Of a DNA stretch of 64,000 bases, positions 9,152 through 21,130 are shown one piece after another. A program made the translations under genes and the position numbers. Below the pieces are notes generated by a model. It searched no databases and was not told the DNA's origin. It saw only the letters and a list, made by a program, of their open reading frames with translations. Source of the stretch: Trichomonas vaginalis G3. Taxonomy: Eukaryota > Parabasalia > Trichomonadida > Trichomonadidae. Numbering within the stretch: the stretch's first letter is position 1; each line of letters opens with the position of its first letter. The stretch lies in NCBI RefSeq assembly GCF_026262505.1, contig NC_067205.1:22291585-22355584 (forward strand), read 5' to 3'.

Positions 9152-10282
9152 AAATACAATTTATGTTTTTAATTGGAAAAAAATATTATAGAAAACCATC
9201 ATATCTGGCTAAAAATTTCATCATTATTCTTATATATTTCCTTTTTTCAAGAATTCTAAAATATATTTTCAATTAAGTTAACTATTCGTTGATAAACAAA
9301 ACATTCATATATCCTTCCAGACTGTAATTATTTAAGGCGTTATTCTGAATCCAAATTTAATAGTTTAAATTTGATATGGAAAAATTATTAGAATTATCAA
9401 TATGATTTGGAAAATTCTAGCAGGAAACAACTTTGTTGATCACGTACAGATTAAACATATTGCTTATTCCAAAAAGGATCTGGGGTAAAAAAACCTTCTG
9501 AATGAAATCGTTGAACCCTTGTTCTCATCAAGCGCCCGAGAGCGAATTTAGCCAAGGCCGATTCCTATCATTCGTCATCAGATTCATTCGTCTTAGAATA
9601 GATTATGAATCAGTGGTTGAAGTGTCTTAAGAAATGATCCCAGAACCACAACCAAAAGTATTCTTTGACTTTAGTATTTCATTGTTATTGTTAAGGATGA
9701 ACATCAGTATTTTTCTATTTCGTTCCCTATCTAAGTTTTAACTAATCCTGAAATTTAATGTTTTCTTTTATTCTTCCCAAAATAAGTCATCGATATTTTG
9801 AGTTTAATTTATTTACAAGTTACAATCATTTTACACATAACATGAGGTTCATCTATTTAAAAAACAGCACTTATTGCGAATAAATTGACCGGAAAAGCAT
9901 AAATTTTGTGAGAAATTTTATCAACAATGGTGAATATTTGATTAGTCGTTACAAAAATGGTAAATTACAATACAACGAGGAGTGTTTCAATGGGCATTTT
10001 CAATTTATGCATTGAAAACACTTGAGTTTCGCTCAAGAAAAAAGTTCGTTGCGAAATTTATTTATTTTACATACACAGGAAGTGTTTATACAAAAATCTA
10101 TATTTTTCTCAATTTCAACTTTTCTACTAAACACCTTTCAAATGATTAGAAATTATTTCGTAAAGTTCAGAAAATATGATCGTTTACACACTTATGCGTG
10201 AATTATCTTCAACATCAAATAAAACACAGACTAATCAAAAAGATTTTGGTTTTCGGTTTTAACACACAGAAATAAATTTATT
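9152..10282. other. 1.1-kb intergenic region
   Basis: AT-rich, without recognisable genes. A short hairpin CTTGAGTTTCGCTCAAG lies near 10022. Just before the next start, at about 10262-10275, TTAACACACAG resembles a trichomonad intron 3' end, but no matching GTATGT donor is seen upstream. Confidence 0.5.
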
Positions 10283-11560
10283 ATGTCATTCCCACTTGTT
10301 CCTGAACAATATGAAATTCTTCATCAAGTAGGAAGGGGAATGTATTCTAACGTTTACGAAGCGAAATGCCTTGCAAATCAACAAACACTTTGTGTCAAAA
10401 TAATTAATCTCGAAGATTTCCCATACCCGTTAGAGAACATTCAGAAACAAACTTCTATGTGGTCGAAGAGCAGTGATCCAAATATTGTTCAATACTACGG
10501 CTCTTTTGTAACAGGAGCTCAAGTTTGGATTTTGACTGAATTTATGGACGCAGGTTCACTTGAAGATATTCTTAAATACGGATATCCAAGAGGCATTAAG
10601 GATGAATTAGCATGCGCCAATATTATAAACGGATTTCTAAAAGCACTTGATTATTTCCACAGATGTCATCAAATTCATAGAAATGTGAAGAGCTGCAACG
10701 TATTGTTGAATAGTAAAGGAGAAGCCAAGCTCTCAGATTTCGGATTAGCGACTTCATTGATACAAGGAGGCGTTCGAAAACAAGCTTGTTTATCAATGTT
10801 CGGTGATGCATGTTATATGTCGCCAGAAATCCTCAAGAATGGTGAAGGATATACATGCAAATCCGATATCTGGAGTTTTGGACTTACAGTCATAGAAATC
10901 GCTACAGGAAAAATGCCTTATCAAGGAATGAAGTTCATGGAATCTATAGTTAATATTATGGAGAAGGAGGCACCTGAACTACCAGCAGAGTTTTCAGCTC
11001 CATTTAGAGACTTTGTCAAGAGATGTTTGACAATGGACCCTCAAAAGCGTGCAACATCAGAAGAACTACTTAATCATCGCTTCCTTAAGAATGCTGATGA
11101 AGGACTTCAAAATACTCTCGGTATTATCAATTTATTACCTCCATTACACGAAAGATACGAAAAATCGAAGCCAGGCGAATCTCTTACACAACAACAACCG
11201 CAGCCAAAGGTTCCTGATGTACAATTCGATTTTGATGAAGAAGAAGCTAAAGCAGCTCCAAGAAGAAGCAGCATCATCGTAACAAGAAAAGCAAGAGACC
11301 ACCACAAAAAATCAAGATTCAACAGCGTCAATGTTACAAAAGATGTCAAAGGACAAGAAAAAGTCGGAAGATTTTCGATTCACAGAATATCAAACGGAAA
11401 CAAACATGATAAATCAAATCAACATAAAAGACTTAACCAGTTAACAGAAGATTTCAAAGAAGTTTCACAAGATGTCAAGAATTTACAGGAAGAACAAGAT
11501 GATATTCAAAAGAAGATCTTTGAAATACAGGAAATGATCAGAAATTATAAGGCGAAATAA
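10283..11560 (+). CDS. STE20-family kinase-like protein with HRN catalytic loop
   Basis: 425 residues. The kinase domain covers about 10-270: Gly loop VGRGMYSNVYEA, lysine in LCVKII, IHRNVKSCNVLL (132-134 are His-Arg-Asn), intact SDFGLA from about 151, YMSPEIL, and KSDIWSFGLTVIEIATG. The overall pattern is closest to STE20/germinal-centre kinases of the OSR1/SPAK type. The catalytic Asp of HRD is Asn, which normally removes phosphotransfer, so this is probably a pseudokinase or adaptor like STRAD. The C terminus has a basic patch and a coiled coil (about 395-425) ending RNYKAK. Confidence 0.82.
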   Translation: MSFPLVPEQYEILHQVGRGMYSNVYEAKCLANQQTLCVKIINLEDFPYPLENIQKQTSMWSKSSDPNIVQYYGSFVTGAQVWILTEFMDAGSLEDILKYGYPRGIKDELACANIINGFLKALDYFHRCHQIHRNVKSCNVLLNSKGEAKLSDFGLATSLIQGGVRKQACLSMFGDACYMSPEILKNGEGYTCKSDIWSFGLTVIEIATGKMPYQGMKFMESIVNIMEKEAPELPAEFSAPFRDFVKRCLTMDPQKRATSEELLNHRFLKNADEGLQNTLGIINLLPPLHERYEKSKPGESLTQQQPQPKVPDVQFDFDEEEAKAAPRRSSIIVTRKARDHHKKSRFNSVNVTKDVKGQEKVGRFSIHRISNGNKHDKSNQHKRLNQLTEDFKEVSQDVKNLQEEQDDIQKKIFEIQEMIRNYKAK

Positions 11561-12003
11561 TTCGATATAATCGAAACTATATAATTATTGTTTGCAAATT
11601 TATATATATATCATTTAAAATATTACTAAATTATATTGTATCTTTTTTCGTTTGACAATATTTAATTTCACTACATCTTTCTATATTTCATTCATCATGA
11701 TCAAATAATGAATTTTTAATCAAAATGATTTGTAATCTATTCTTAGCATTAAATCCTTATGAAAATATATTATTTAGCCTAATGCAAAACTCTTTGTCTG
11801 ACTAACTAGTAGACAAAAATGCATAAAATAATCGATTTCAGAAAAAATATCATTAAATATTAAGTTTCGAGACTTAAAATCGAAAGTATATTCTCTTTAT
11901 TAGGAATGTATTACAGATATAAATAAATGAAAGGTAATTGATAAGTTTGGTGTAAATTTCCTATCGTTCATGCACGGCCATGAAAAAAGTGACGCATGTT
12001 CAT
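11561..12003. other. Intergenic upstream of RPL3
   Basis: About 440 bp, AT-rich, with no gene or repeat recognised. It contains the RPL3 promoter at its right end. Confidence 0.5.
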
Positions 12004-12009
12004 TCATTT
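12004..12009 (+). promoter_or_regulatory. Inr core promoter of RPL3
   Basis: TCATTT fits the trichomonad initiator consensus and predicts transcription from A12006, seven bases before the ATG at 12013. It is why the upstream in-frame ATG at 11980 is rejected. Confidence 0.65.
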
Positions 12010-12012
12010 GAG

Positions 12013-13260
12013 ATGTCTCACCGTAAGTTTAATGCTCCACGCCGTGGCTCTCTCGGCTTCCTCCCACGTGGCCGTTCCCATGCCGTCCGTGGCCGCGTAC
12101 GCTCATGGCCAAAGGATGATGCTTCCCAGAAGCCACATCTTTGCGCTTTCATCGGCTACAAGGCTGGTATGACACACGTTCTCCGTGATGTCGTTCGTCC
12201 AAACTCCCGTCTCCACAAGAAGGAAGCTTGCGAACCAGTCACAATCCTCGAGACACCACCAATGTTCGTTGTTGGTATCATCGGTTACAAGCCAACAGTT
12301 GAGGGCCTCAAGCCAGTCACAACAGTCTGGGCTTCCTATGTCAACGAAGAAGTCAAGCGTAACTACTACAAGAACTGGTACCAGTCCAAGGCTCGCAAGG
12401 CTTTCTCTTGCCTCTCCAATGGCAAGGCTGCTGAGAAGCGCGAGAAGCAACTCGAAGAACTCCAGAAGGAGGCTACAGTCATCCGTGTCATCGCTCACAC
12501 ACAGTCCGCTAAGACAACAACACGCGGTGTTGATGCTAACGAACAGGGTGCCAAGAAGGTCCTCAAGGGCAACCACCTTGGCCAGAAGAAGGCTCACATG
12601 ATCGAAATCCAGATCAACGGTGGCGATGTTGCTGCTAAGCTCAACTACGCCAAGTCCATCCTCGAAAAGGAGATCAAGGTCGCCGATGTCTTCACAGAGG
12701 GCGAACAGATCGACACAATCGGTGTTGGCAAAGGTTTCGGTTGGGAAGGTGTTATCCACCGTTACGGCACAAAGCGTCTTCAGAAGAAGACCCACCGTGG
12801 CCGCAGGAAAGTTGCTTGCATCGGCCCATGGAACCCAGCTCGTGTTCTTTGGTCAGTCGCTCGTTACGGCCAGCGCGGTTGCCACCACCGTACAGAGATG
12901 AACAAGCGCATCTACAGAATCGGTGCTGCCGAAGTTGAGGGCAAGATCAACGAGGGTGGTTCAACATCCTTCGATCTTACAAAGAAGTCAATCAACCCAA
13001 TGGGTGGCTTCCCACACTACGGTCTTGTCAAGGACGACTTCCTCATGATCAAGGGCTCTGTTGTCGGCACAGTCAAGCGCGCCATCACACTCCGCAAGAC
13101 AATCAACATCAACACACGCCGTATCGCCACAGAAGAAATCAACCTCAAGTGGATCGATACAGCTTCCAAGTTCGGACACGGCCGCTTCCAGACAAAGGAG
13201 GAGCGCTCCAAGTTCCTCGGCAAGCTGAAGATCTCCAAGAAGAACGAGACACAGCAGTAA
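12013..13260 (+). CDS. RPL3: 60S ribosomal protein L3 (uL3)
   Basis: 415 residues from the ATG of MSHRKFNAPRRGSLGFLPR, the conserved N terminus of uL3. Conserved blocks follow: GYKAGMTHVLR, GVGKGFGWEGVIHRYGTKRL, KTHRGRRKVACIGPW and GQRGCHHRTEMNKRIYRIG near the peptidyl-transferase loop. It is a core protein of the large subunit, reaching the catalytic centre. The gene differs sharply in base use from its neighbours: codons end in C (AAG, ATC, GGC), as in highly expressed trichomonad genes. No intron. An upstream in-frame ATG at 11980 adds an unconserved extension and is rejected. Confidence 0.97.
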   Translation: MSHRKFNAPRRGSLGFLPRGRSHAVRGRVRSWPKDDASQKPHLCAFIGYKAGMTHVLRDVVRPNSRLHKKEACEPVTILETPPMFVVGIIGYKPTVEGLKPVTTVWASYVNEEVKRNYYKNWYQSKARKAFSCLSNGKAAEKREKQLEELQKEATVIRVIAHTQSAKTTTRGVDANEQGAKKVLKGNHLGQKKAHMIEIQINGGDVAAKLNYAKSILEKEIKVADVFTEGEQIDTIGVGKGFGWEGVIHRYGTKRLQKKTHRGRRKVACIGPWNPARVLWSVARYGQRGCHHRTEMNKRIYRIGAAEVEGKINEGGSTSFDLTKKSINPMGGFPHYGLVKDDFLMIKGSVVGTVKRAITLRKTININTRRIATEEINLKWIDTASKFGHGRFQTKEERSKFLGKLKISKKNETQQ

Positions 13261-13775
13261 TTAGATATATTATAGGGCATAGAAAGTCCTATTTAGCTTT
13301 AAGCAAACTAAAATTTGCTTATTTGGATTATTATAATTTTATATCGAATTTTTTTTCAATTATCCTGATTTGTCTTTATGCAGAACCTGTAGTTATTGCG
13401 AGCTTGTAAAAGAGCAAAAGCATTAACAATTCTTTTTGTTTTTCATGCATTTGGATCAGAAATAAACGTAGAGAGTTAATGATGCTTAGCATTCACATTA
13501 TAGTGATTTTATGCAATTACTTGAATTAAAAGTGATTTCACTCCCATAAACTAAGATCTCAGCTTTCCTATTTGGATTTTAAGTATTATAATCTGATGTA
13601 GATATACCAGATCTAACGTTTGTTTTTATATCATCACTGGATTCAGCAGATATATCTTACATCATTGAATCAAGTTGATTTGTATAAAAAAATTTAGTGA
13701 AATAAAAAATTGAAATGATTTAGAAAACTTATAAATTAAATTAAACAAAAAAGTAGTTCTATTATCAAAAACATA
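13261..13775. other. Convergent intergenic spacer
   Basis: About 515 bp between the 3' ends of RPL3 and the cyclase frame. AT-rich, nothing recognised. Confidence 0.5.
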
Positions 13776-16700
13776 TTATGTTGAACCTGTGCTGTTCTGG
13801 CTGTTACTGCTGGCGGATACGACGTATGTCTTCATCATACCTTTACCCTTAACCTGAATTTCACCTCTTTCTTTGACATTAAAGTTCAAATACTTAATTG
13901 CGTCGTAAGTTGATGGCGAAATCTGGACGTAACCAGGCAAACAGTGTAAGTTCATTCTTGATGCGACATTGACGACATCACCGATGATATCGAAAACAGG
14001 TCTTGTGACACCGAGAATACCGCATTTGATTGGACCACCAGTGTTAACACCACAAGTAATCTGGAAGGAAATTCCCAAGTCTTTCGAAACTTTCTGTGCA
14101 ATTTCCAACAATTTTGTGGCGTATTCAACAACAACTTGGCCTGAGTTAACTGATGAATCAGAGAACAAACCACCGCAGCACATGTAGATGTGTCCGATTG
14201 TCTTCATCTTTGTGATTGCTGGGAAGTTATGCAATTCTTCATCGTAAGCGACGAAAAGAGAGTTCAAAATTGTCATAACTTGTGTAGCTTTCATGTCTTG
14301 AGTCAAATTCGACCATCCAACAATGGAAGTGAAAAGAACTGTTGCCTGCTGGACTTCGAATGTAATATCGGTTTCACCTTCATTCATTCTCTTGATAATT
14401 GATGGTGGCAACAAACTTTCAATGAGTTTTTCTCCTTTGGCCTTTTCAGAAGCAACTAAAGCAGCTTGGAAGTGTTCTGCAGTTGAATCAACAACAACTA
14501 CAGAGAAAGATGTAGCAGGAACGATTGATTCATGGTCTTCATCTTGTGCTCCTTCGTCAACTGAGTGTCCTACAACTGTTATTGTCAAATACATCATCTG
14601 GTTGTTTGTTCCCAAAATAGATGATTGTATTGATGTTGAATTCGATCTTGCTCTTCCTGCCTTCATTTTATTGATGTCATGTTCCAACTGATGGACGACA
14701 ATGGCCTTTTCTTTATCCATTAACTGCTGGTTGAGGATATTGATAAAGTTTTGGCCTTGTAACTGTGATGTTTCCATTTTCAGCATTGAACAGACAGTTG
14801 TATTTACTTGTGTTATCTTTAGATCTCCGTCCAAAAGAATCAAACCAGATTTAGAGTTATTTACAATGAAATCATGAGCGATGTTACTTGATTCCTTTGA
14901 TTTGTAAGTATCTCTCAATCTGTTGTATGTTGTGTAATCAACAGATCCTGATATCCACTTCAAAACCATCTGGTTCTTTAGCAATGCTTCAGGAGGAATC
15001 AAAAGAAGAAGAGAATGAACTGTGTGATGAATTGCTCTTGCTCTCAAAAATTGGACTAAAATAATAGTGAAATAAACAAGGATTTGAAGAGCGAACAAAG
15101 AGAAGAACAAAAGGAACATCTTGTATTTCTGGTTGCTCTCAATTTGGTCTGTTTCATCCAACAAAAGGTTTTGTCCGCCTTTCAAACAATAGTCCAAATG
15201 AGAGAAAATCAAGTGTTCGTATTGATAAGTGAAATTATCATCAAATGAATACTCCGTTGGATCAGAAGCATTCATAATAAACAAAGATGTTTCCCATAAC
15301 AATCTCAACTGAGTATCACAAGACAAAGAGAAATAAACAGAGTGTAAGAAACCATGTTGTGGCTTGTATTTGTCACTTACATTATTAACAGCTGTTGAAG
15401 TAACATAAGCATTGATTACATCTGTACCTAGTAATAAAGAAGCTTTCATTCCACTCTCAGAAGAATACAAGAAATTATCAAATGTCTCTGTGATTTCACT
15501 TACATAATGCCATGTTTTGTTCTTCACTTCGCTTAGTGATAAATTGTTGATTGGCGCCTTTGAGAATGATTCTTGTCCCCAAACGTAAGAAGCAACAGCA
15601 GTTGATGTTGAATCAACAGCATTAACATATCCATGAGCAACATTTAATATGGATAACATGGCTGATCTGTATAAAGCAATTCCTATTGTTGTTAATACAG
15701 AAGAAACTAACATAAACAACAAAAGGAATCTTACAAATCTAGTGTAGTTTCCTGTATGACTTCTCGATGAAGCTGCCAATGAATCAACAACTTGTTCTGC
15801 TGCTGGTTCCCTGTTCTCGAAACTGACAGAAGATGATTCTGATCCGAGACTTGATGTAGAAGCAGATCCGGCAATTGATGTCTGGAAAGCAACTTTTGTT
15901 TGTTGTTGTGCTTGTGTTGCATTTTTGTTTGCTTTCTTCGTACTGGATGATGATTTCATTGACCATCTCAATGCGGAAATTTCGTTTTTAGGGAAACCAA
16001 TGAACAACTTCAGAATGAAAGCAATTTCTGCTCTCAAGTTCTTGATTGTAATAAACAACAAAGGTAACATAATAATGAAAGGCAATGCCCATGTCAAAAC
16101 ATACAAAATAATTGATTTGAGTTTGAACTCGTTCTTTCTATTGATGACGTTTTGATTTGTAACACTCATGATCTGTTTCAAAGCATTAACAATTTCATCA
16201 ACGTTATCGAAAATGAAGATAACTTCATCACTTGTGTTGACAACTTTCCATTGGTCATCTGTTTTATTTAGAAGTTTTTCAGCAGCGTTTGTAAATGATG
16301 TTAACATGTCGTAACTCGATGATTTCACAGTGGAATTGGACTGTTTCTTGTTGAAGATCTTGGAACTTGAGAGTCTTTCTATGTCTTTGTTTCCTTTGGC
16401 TACATCTAGAATGGAAACTGAAAGATTTCGGAGTTCCATGACGTAATTTCGTAAAGAAAAAGTACAATTCGTTGGAGGAATGAACTCTAAGTTCGTACCT
16501 CTAACAGGACCAATTTCTGCTGTCCATGGAGTGATTTGGCCGTTTAAATACAGTTGATATCTTCTGATGAGTTGTGGAATACGGGTAACAGCATATAAAG
16601 TATCGGAAAATACTCTGACGGGTTCAAATGTCTTGGTGAATGAGTGCATGTCGATAAGTCCGATCGCGATAACTGCAATTGGACAAATTATTGACAAAAT

Positions 16701-18611
16701 GAAGCCAAAAACATATACAGTTGTTAGCATTTTTCTTGGCCCACTTGGCATGTTTTCGAATACTTCTTGCGCTGAGATGGCTGGCTCGACTCTCTGTGAA
16801 AATGCTTTATCTACTTGAGCATTGTTGTTCGTTACATCATCTGTGGCCGTGGAATTCGATTCGCTTTGCATGCCTTCCTTCTTGGCTTTGCCTTTAGAGA
16901 GTTTGTGGCACTCCATCGCTTTGATATGATTTCCTAATGTCTTATTATAGAAAGATGTAGTTTCGCGATAGACGATTGGAGAATTTGAGAAGTTCCTGAT
17001 CAATCTCTGATAAGCACATTCTGCGTGGATCATCTCTGCTGTGATATTTGAAAGATGGTCGGCCATGGCTTCGATCTTTTGCTTCAGAACTGCACCCCAG
17101 AAGTCTCCAATAACACTTTGCAATGAAAGATTCTTCTTTTTGGCCAAGTGAAGTCCATCTAATAACGGCTTGTTTAATTGAGTGAGTAATTCTTGACGAA
17201 GCTCGTTGAGAAGTTGTACAAAGACTTCTGAATTGGCAAGCTATGATCCTGATGAACTGCAAAGCTTCTGGACTTCTGCAATGTAAATAAGATTTGTTTG
17301 AAGAGCGTAAGCGATCTGAGCCGCCGAGAAATAGAGTCTAGCATCTGTAAATTGGTTGCAAACGAATTTAATGAAATCTAAACTTGTTACGTCTTCGATA
17401 TTATAAAGAAATCCGACTCTCATTAATAAACCAGCTGTATAAGGTCGTTTTATGTTAAGAACTGTATAATCAACCCGTTTCTTTGGTTTTGACTCAGCAA
17501 TTAAAGCATATAATTCTTGTTGATCTTCTTCTTCGTTTTCTTCATAATGAAGGCCATGCAATACACTGGCAACTGACTTTGTACGCTTAGAGACAATCAA
17601 ACGGCCAATGAAATACAAAATTACGAAAATAATCAAATCAATAACGAAAATAAAGGTAATACTCTTAGAAATGAACCTTGAAATGAATGGATTGATAGAA
17701 AATACGAAGCATTGGATGTAAATCGTTATGAATAATGAACATGGAGAAGGATTAATGAAAGGAAGATTTCTAATTAAGAAAACGACAGAAATTACAGCTG
17801 TTACAAGGACTACAGCTGGAAATACTATTGTTTCGTATAGGCCTCCTATCATAACACATAACTGGTCCATGAAAACAAAAAGACAGATCACAACTTGAAC
17901 GAGAAAATTGAACATTTTGTAAGAAAACCATAGCTGCCCGATATCATTCTTTCAAATAATTGGGGTTGCCTGCCAGATACTATCAGACAGGTGGAAACTG
18001 AAGAAATGTAAAATGCAAAGAATGATGCCGAATACGAAATGGATGGTTGACTGTACTTTGTCTGCGTTTTTGAGGATAAGACGAAGTCCTTTCCATAAAA
18101 GAAATGAGAAATAGCAGGTAAAGAAAGGAGCAATGCACCTTGTTAAGAAAATCCATGCATTTATGGTGGTTGTCGAGGGAAAGGCGCTTTGTTTGTAGCG
18201 TGAAATGGTGTAATAATAGAAAATAACGAAGGCTAAGTAAATAAAAGTTAAAAATAAATTAATGATTAAAAGAATCAGTGGTTCACTGGAGGAAGGAATA
18301 ATTTCTGTTATGTATTGAATGATTTTGACAATTAAATTTGTGTTATCGTCCTCAGAAGTATAAAACAAATTTGGACCGACGGAAGTAAGGATCAAAAAGA
18401 TCATTGGAACTGACATAGCAAGAACTAACATCCACTTCCCACTATAGTCACATCTTCCTACGCCAAATGTGATTTTATGAATGAGGAATTTAAGAGATTC
18501 ATTGTCAATAGTATCAGAAAAGTCGGTGACATTGTTATTAATGTTGTCTTTGATGACGCTTGTGTTAATAGTATAGCGCCGACTCTTTGATGAGACGGTA
18601 GATTCCTCCAT
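13776..18611 (-). pseudogene. Class III adenylate/guanylate cyclase-like frame broken by two in-frame stops
   Basis: One minus-strand frame of about 1,610 codons runs from ATG 18611 to 13776, interrupted by TGA at 17952-17954 and TAG at 17241-17243 with no change of frame. The first half is multi-membrane. Further segments follow near 16700, 16080, 15700 and 15100, then a PAS-like domain (SGLILLDGDLKITQVNTTVC) and a C-terminal cyclase domain (VLFTSIVGWSNL, MKTIGHIYMCCGG, FDIIGDVVNVASRM). The two metal-binding Asp positions read Ser and His, so catalysis is doubtful even if translated. Trichomonads carry large families of such receptors. An Inr-like TCACTC precedes the chosen start. Confidence 0.85.
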
Positions 18612-18635
18612 AAAGAGTGAATACTCAATTTTCAA

Positions 18636-19879
18636 AAAACGAGATTCATTTTGTAAGAAAATTTTATTATAACAAGTAATAATCTAATATGCATTTCAAT
18701 ACAATATCATCATTTGAAAAGAAACGTTTTTATGTCACACAATTATTGAAAGAGGATTATTTCCAAATGGAAATATGTAATAAAGCAAATAAAAATATAA
18801 TTTTAATCAACATTATATTAAAGGTATACCAACTTTTGAAAGGAAGACTTAATTTTTAGCAGAGCCTATTCCGATATGTTCATGTTTTTATTTAATTTAT
18901 TCCAAAAAAGCTAGATATCCTTATCAAAATATTAAGAGATGATTTTTGAAAAAATTAAATACAAATTAAAATATTAAAATGTTATTAATTAAGTCAAATA
19001 TTCCAAACATAGAAGAATTGTAAATTCAAATAATTTTGAATAGGAAACTGTGGCCACGTTTCCATCGACAGTTATTAATTAGGCGAATTTTATCATACGT
19101 ATTTGTAATTGTGTAAGCGTCAATCCATTGGAATCAAATAAATGTAGTTTTGTCTTTGTAGAATTCGAACCAAAAAGCTGAACACAAAATACAATTCCGC
19201 TAAGTTTCAAGGATACATCAAATAAAATCAATTTTGCTAATCAAATTTTAAATTTTTAACATTACTGAAAGAATCTTATGCTAGTTTTACTAACGAGGAC
19301 TTTCACAGTCAGGCTTATATCATTTAAACAGCTTTGCATTTGCATTTGAGTTTGAGTTTTTTTTATAATAATTAATCAGAATCTTTATTTTATTCATTGA
19401 TTCGCTTCATTTGATCAAATCTGAGCCGAAATTCTTTTTCACATCTGAGTAAGCCTTACTTTTATATAATAAATCATTATGTTGAATCTATTTTGAAAGC
19501 CGGTTCAGATGTGATATAAACTCATTGGTATTAAGGGTGCATTTACCATTTTCTGACATACTCGGATAATTATAACAGTAATATAAGGTACAAAGTAATG
19601 ATTTAAAATAATTCCTAACCGATGAAAATTTGGATAAAAAACGAGAATGTAAAATTCATACAGTTTTTTAAAATTAAATTTAAAGCATCAATTTACGTTT
19701 GATTTAAATATTTAAATATTTCAATATATTTAAATCAAGTAATTTCGTAAATATTTACATACATTTTCAAATTAAGGGTGCACAAGGAGGATTACGGTTT
19801 TTTAATCCTCCCTTTTTTCGAAAAAAATCCTTGTACTTTGGGTGCTTCGAAACTCGAAAAACAGCGAAAAAAATGAATT
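18636..19879. other. 1.2-kb AT-rich intergenic region
   Basis: No gene recognised. Near 19786 a short GGAGGATTACGG is mirrored by CGTAATCCTCC at about 20460, so the following small gene is bracketed by an 11-bp inverted motif. Its meaning is unknown. Confidence 0.45.
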
Positions 19880-20311
19880 TTAGTCCAAACTCCAAAGTCC
19901 TTCTTTACCAGCCTTTGAAATCATTTCTTGATTGCCATTTGAAGAAAGTTCTTCAAAGAGTTGGTAAACACTATCAAAACCTTTAGTTTCCTTAAGTGAT
20001 GAGATTTTGGTTAAATAATCTTTAGGATAGTTGTGAGATTCATTAATTGCAGTTGCTTTGGCTGCATTTTGTATTTGGTTTTGTAAAGTTTTGATTTCTG
20101 TTTGAAGTTTTTTGATTTCTTCTGTAGATTCGCGCAAACACTTGTCGTTTTGATTTAAAAAATCAATAAGTACACCAAATACATGGAATTTCATGTATTT
20201 TCTGACAGATTTAAGAATTGAAACAGCCTCTTCATAATTTTGAATAGTAATATAATTTGTTGGCATTGATAGTCGATGAAGACTGTCTGAGAAGAGTAAT
20301 GAACTACTCAT
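19880..20311 (-). CDS. N-terminal part of a trichomonad ankyrin-type protein, truncated
   Basis: 143 residues from MSSSLLFSD (20311); the frame is open 39 codons further up, but that stretch is low in conservation-type sequence and probably leader. It has a predicted coiled coil (STEEIKKLQTEIKTLQNQIQ) and ends SKAGKEGLWSLD. In trichomonad ankyrin proteins a helical N-terminal module ending in a similar KEGLW phrase precedes the repeats. Here a stop replaces the repeats, so it looks truncated. The assignment rests on general resemblance. Confidence 0.5.
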   Translation of the reverse strand: MSSSLLFSDSLHRLSMPTNYITIQNYEEAVSILKSVRKYMKFHVFGVLIDFLNQNDKCLRESTEEIKKLQTEIKTLQNQIQNAAKATAINESHNYPKDYLTKISSLKETKGFDSVYQLFEELSSNGNQEMISKAGKEGLWSLD

Positions 20312-20634
20312 TTTTGATTGAAATCTTTTCTCAATTATCTTGACATGCTTAATTATCTCATAATATGTTAGAGTGGGAGAATATACATATATATATAAAG
20401 AATATATTTGTGATAACAATCCTTTCATTTAAGGCTCCACGTTCATAAATTGAAAGGGTCGTAATCCTCCTTTTTTTAATGGTCCATAACTCCACAAATA
20501 TGACCAAGTGAAACTATAGCTTCAACAGCATAAAAATGGGTTTTTCGTCGAAAACCTTGGTAATTTACCTCCAAGATCTAATAAATTTCGAAAATTTGAA
20601 AGTTGATCTTATTTGTTTTACTTACCCATAAGCT

Positions 20635-20769
20635 CTTATCTCTGTTGGAGCCAATAAAGAAGCAAAGAACAATTATGGAAATACAGCACTCTCAGTTGCA
20701 AATTATAATGTAAGAGGTTATCTAATATCTATTGGGCTTTTCAATGCTCGATTTTTAAAAACTGTTTAA
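20635..20769 (+). pseudogene. Ankyrin-repeat fragment
   Basis: This stretch reads LISVGANKEAKNNYGNTAL followed by SVANYNVRGYLISIG, which is a little more than one ankyrin repeat in the typical trichomonad phrasing (GA-xKEAK-xxxGxTAL). It has no start codon and ends at TAA 20767. It lies on the opposite strand to the fragment at 19880-20311, so the pair is rearranged debris of ankyrin genes. Confidence 0.75.
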
Positions 20770-21130
20770 AAATGGAGCTTATATTGAAATAGTGTAGAGA
20801 CTAAAAATTACCACAGACTATTTCAGAGGATTGAGTTGCCACTCAATCCTCTGAAAAGTCTGAGGTAATTTGCAAAATTTATCTTATTAATGAATTTAAA
20901 TGAAAAGCATAATTAGAGAACATTAAGATTTAACAGAGGACAGAAATTGTAAATTAATTGATCAAAATTGATGACAATAAAATACATAAGTTTGATATTC
21001 TTGCAAGAAGCTGCATAATGTCACACAATAAATAAGAACGCTTATTGAAGTCTTCAAATAAACATTAAAGAAAATTAGAAATATACTTCAAACTTTTTCT
21101 GAGCTTTGCTCAGAAAAATGTTTGAAGTAT
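20770..21130. repeat. Spacer with a near-perfect hairpin beside a Maverick end
   Basis: AT-rich. At about 21079-21127 an inverted repeat (ATACTTCAAAC...TTTTCTGAGC, loop TTT) lies immediately before the Maverick A end at 21131. A smaller pair CCTCTGAAA/AGTTGCCACTCAATCCTC also lies near 20821-20862. No gene. Confidence 0.55.

Noticed and set aside
10262-10275. Intron 3' end (TTAACACACAG) before the STE20-like gene
   Set aside because: It resembles the trichomonad ACTAACACACAG consensus, but no GTATGT-like donor is found upstream and the kinase is already complete from its ATG.
11980-12012. Upstream ATG of RPL3
   Set aside because: It would add 11 unconserved residues and lies before the Inr, so it would not be in the mRNA.
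12103-12795. Long minus-strand frame inside RPL3
   Set aside because: It is a shadow caused by the biased codon use of a highly expressed gene; the sense frame is unmistakably L3.
19140-19175. tRNA-like B box (TTCGAACC)
   Set aside because: No A box or cloverleaf can be drawn around it on either strand.
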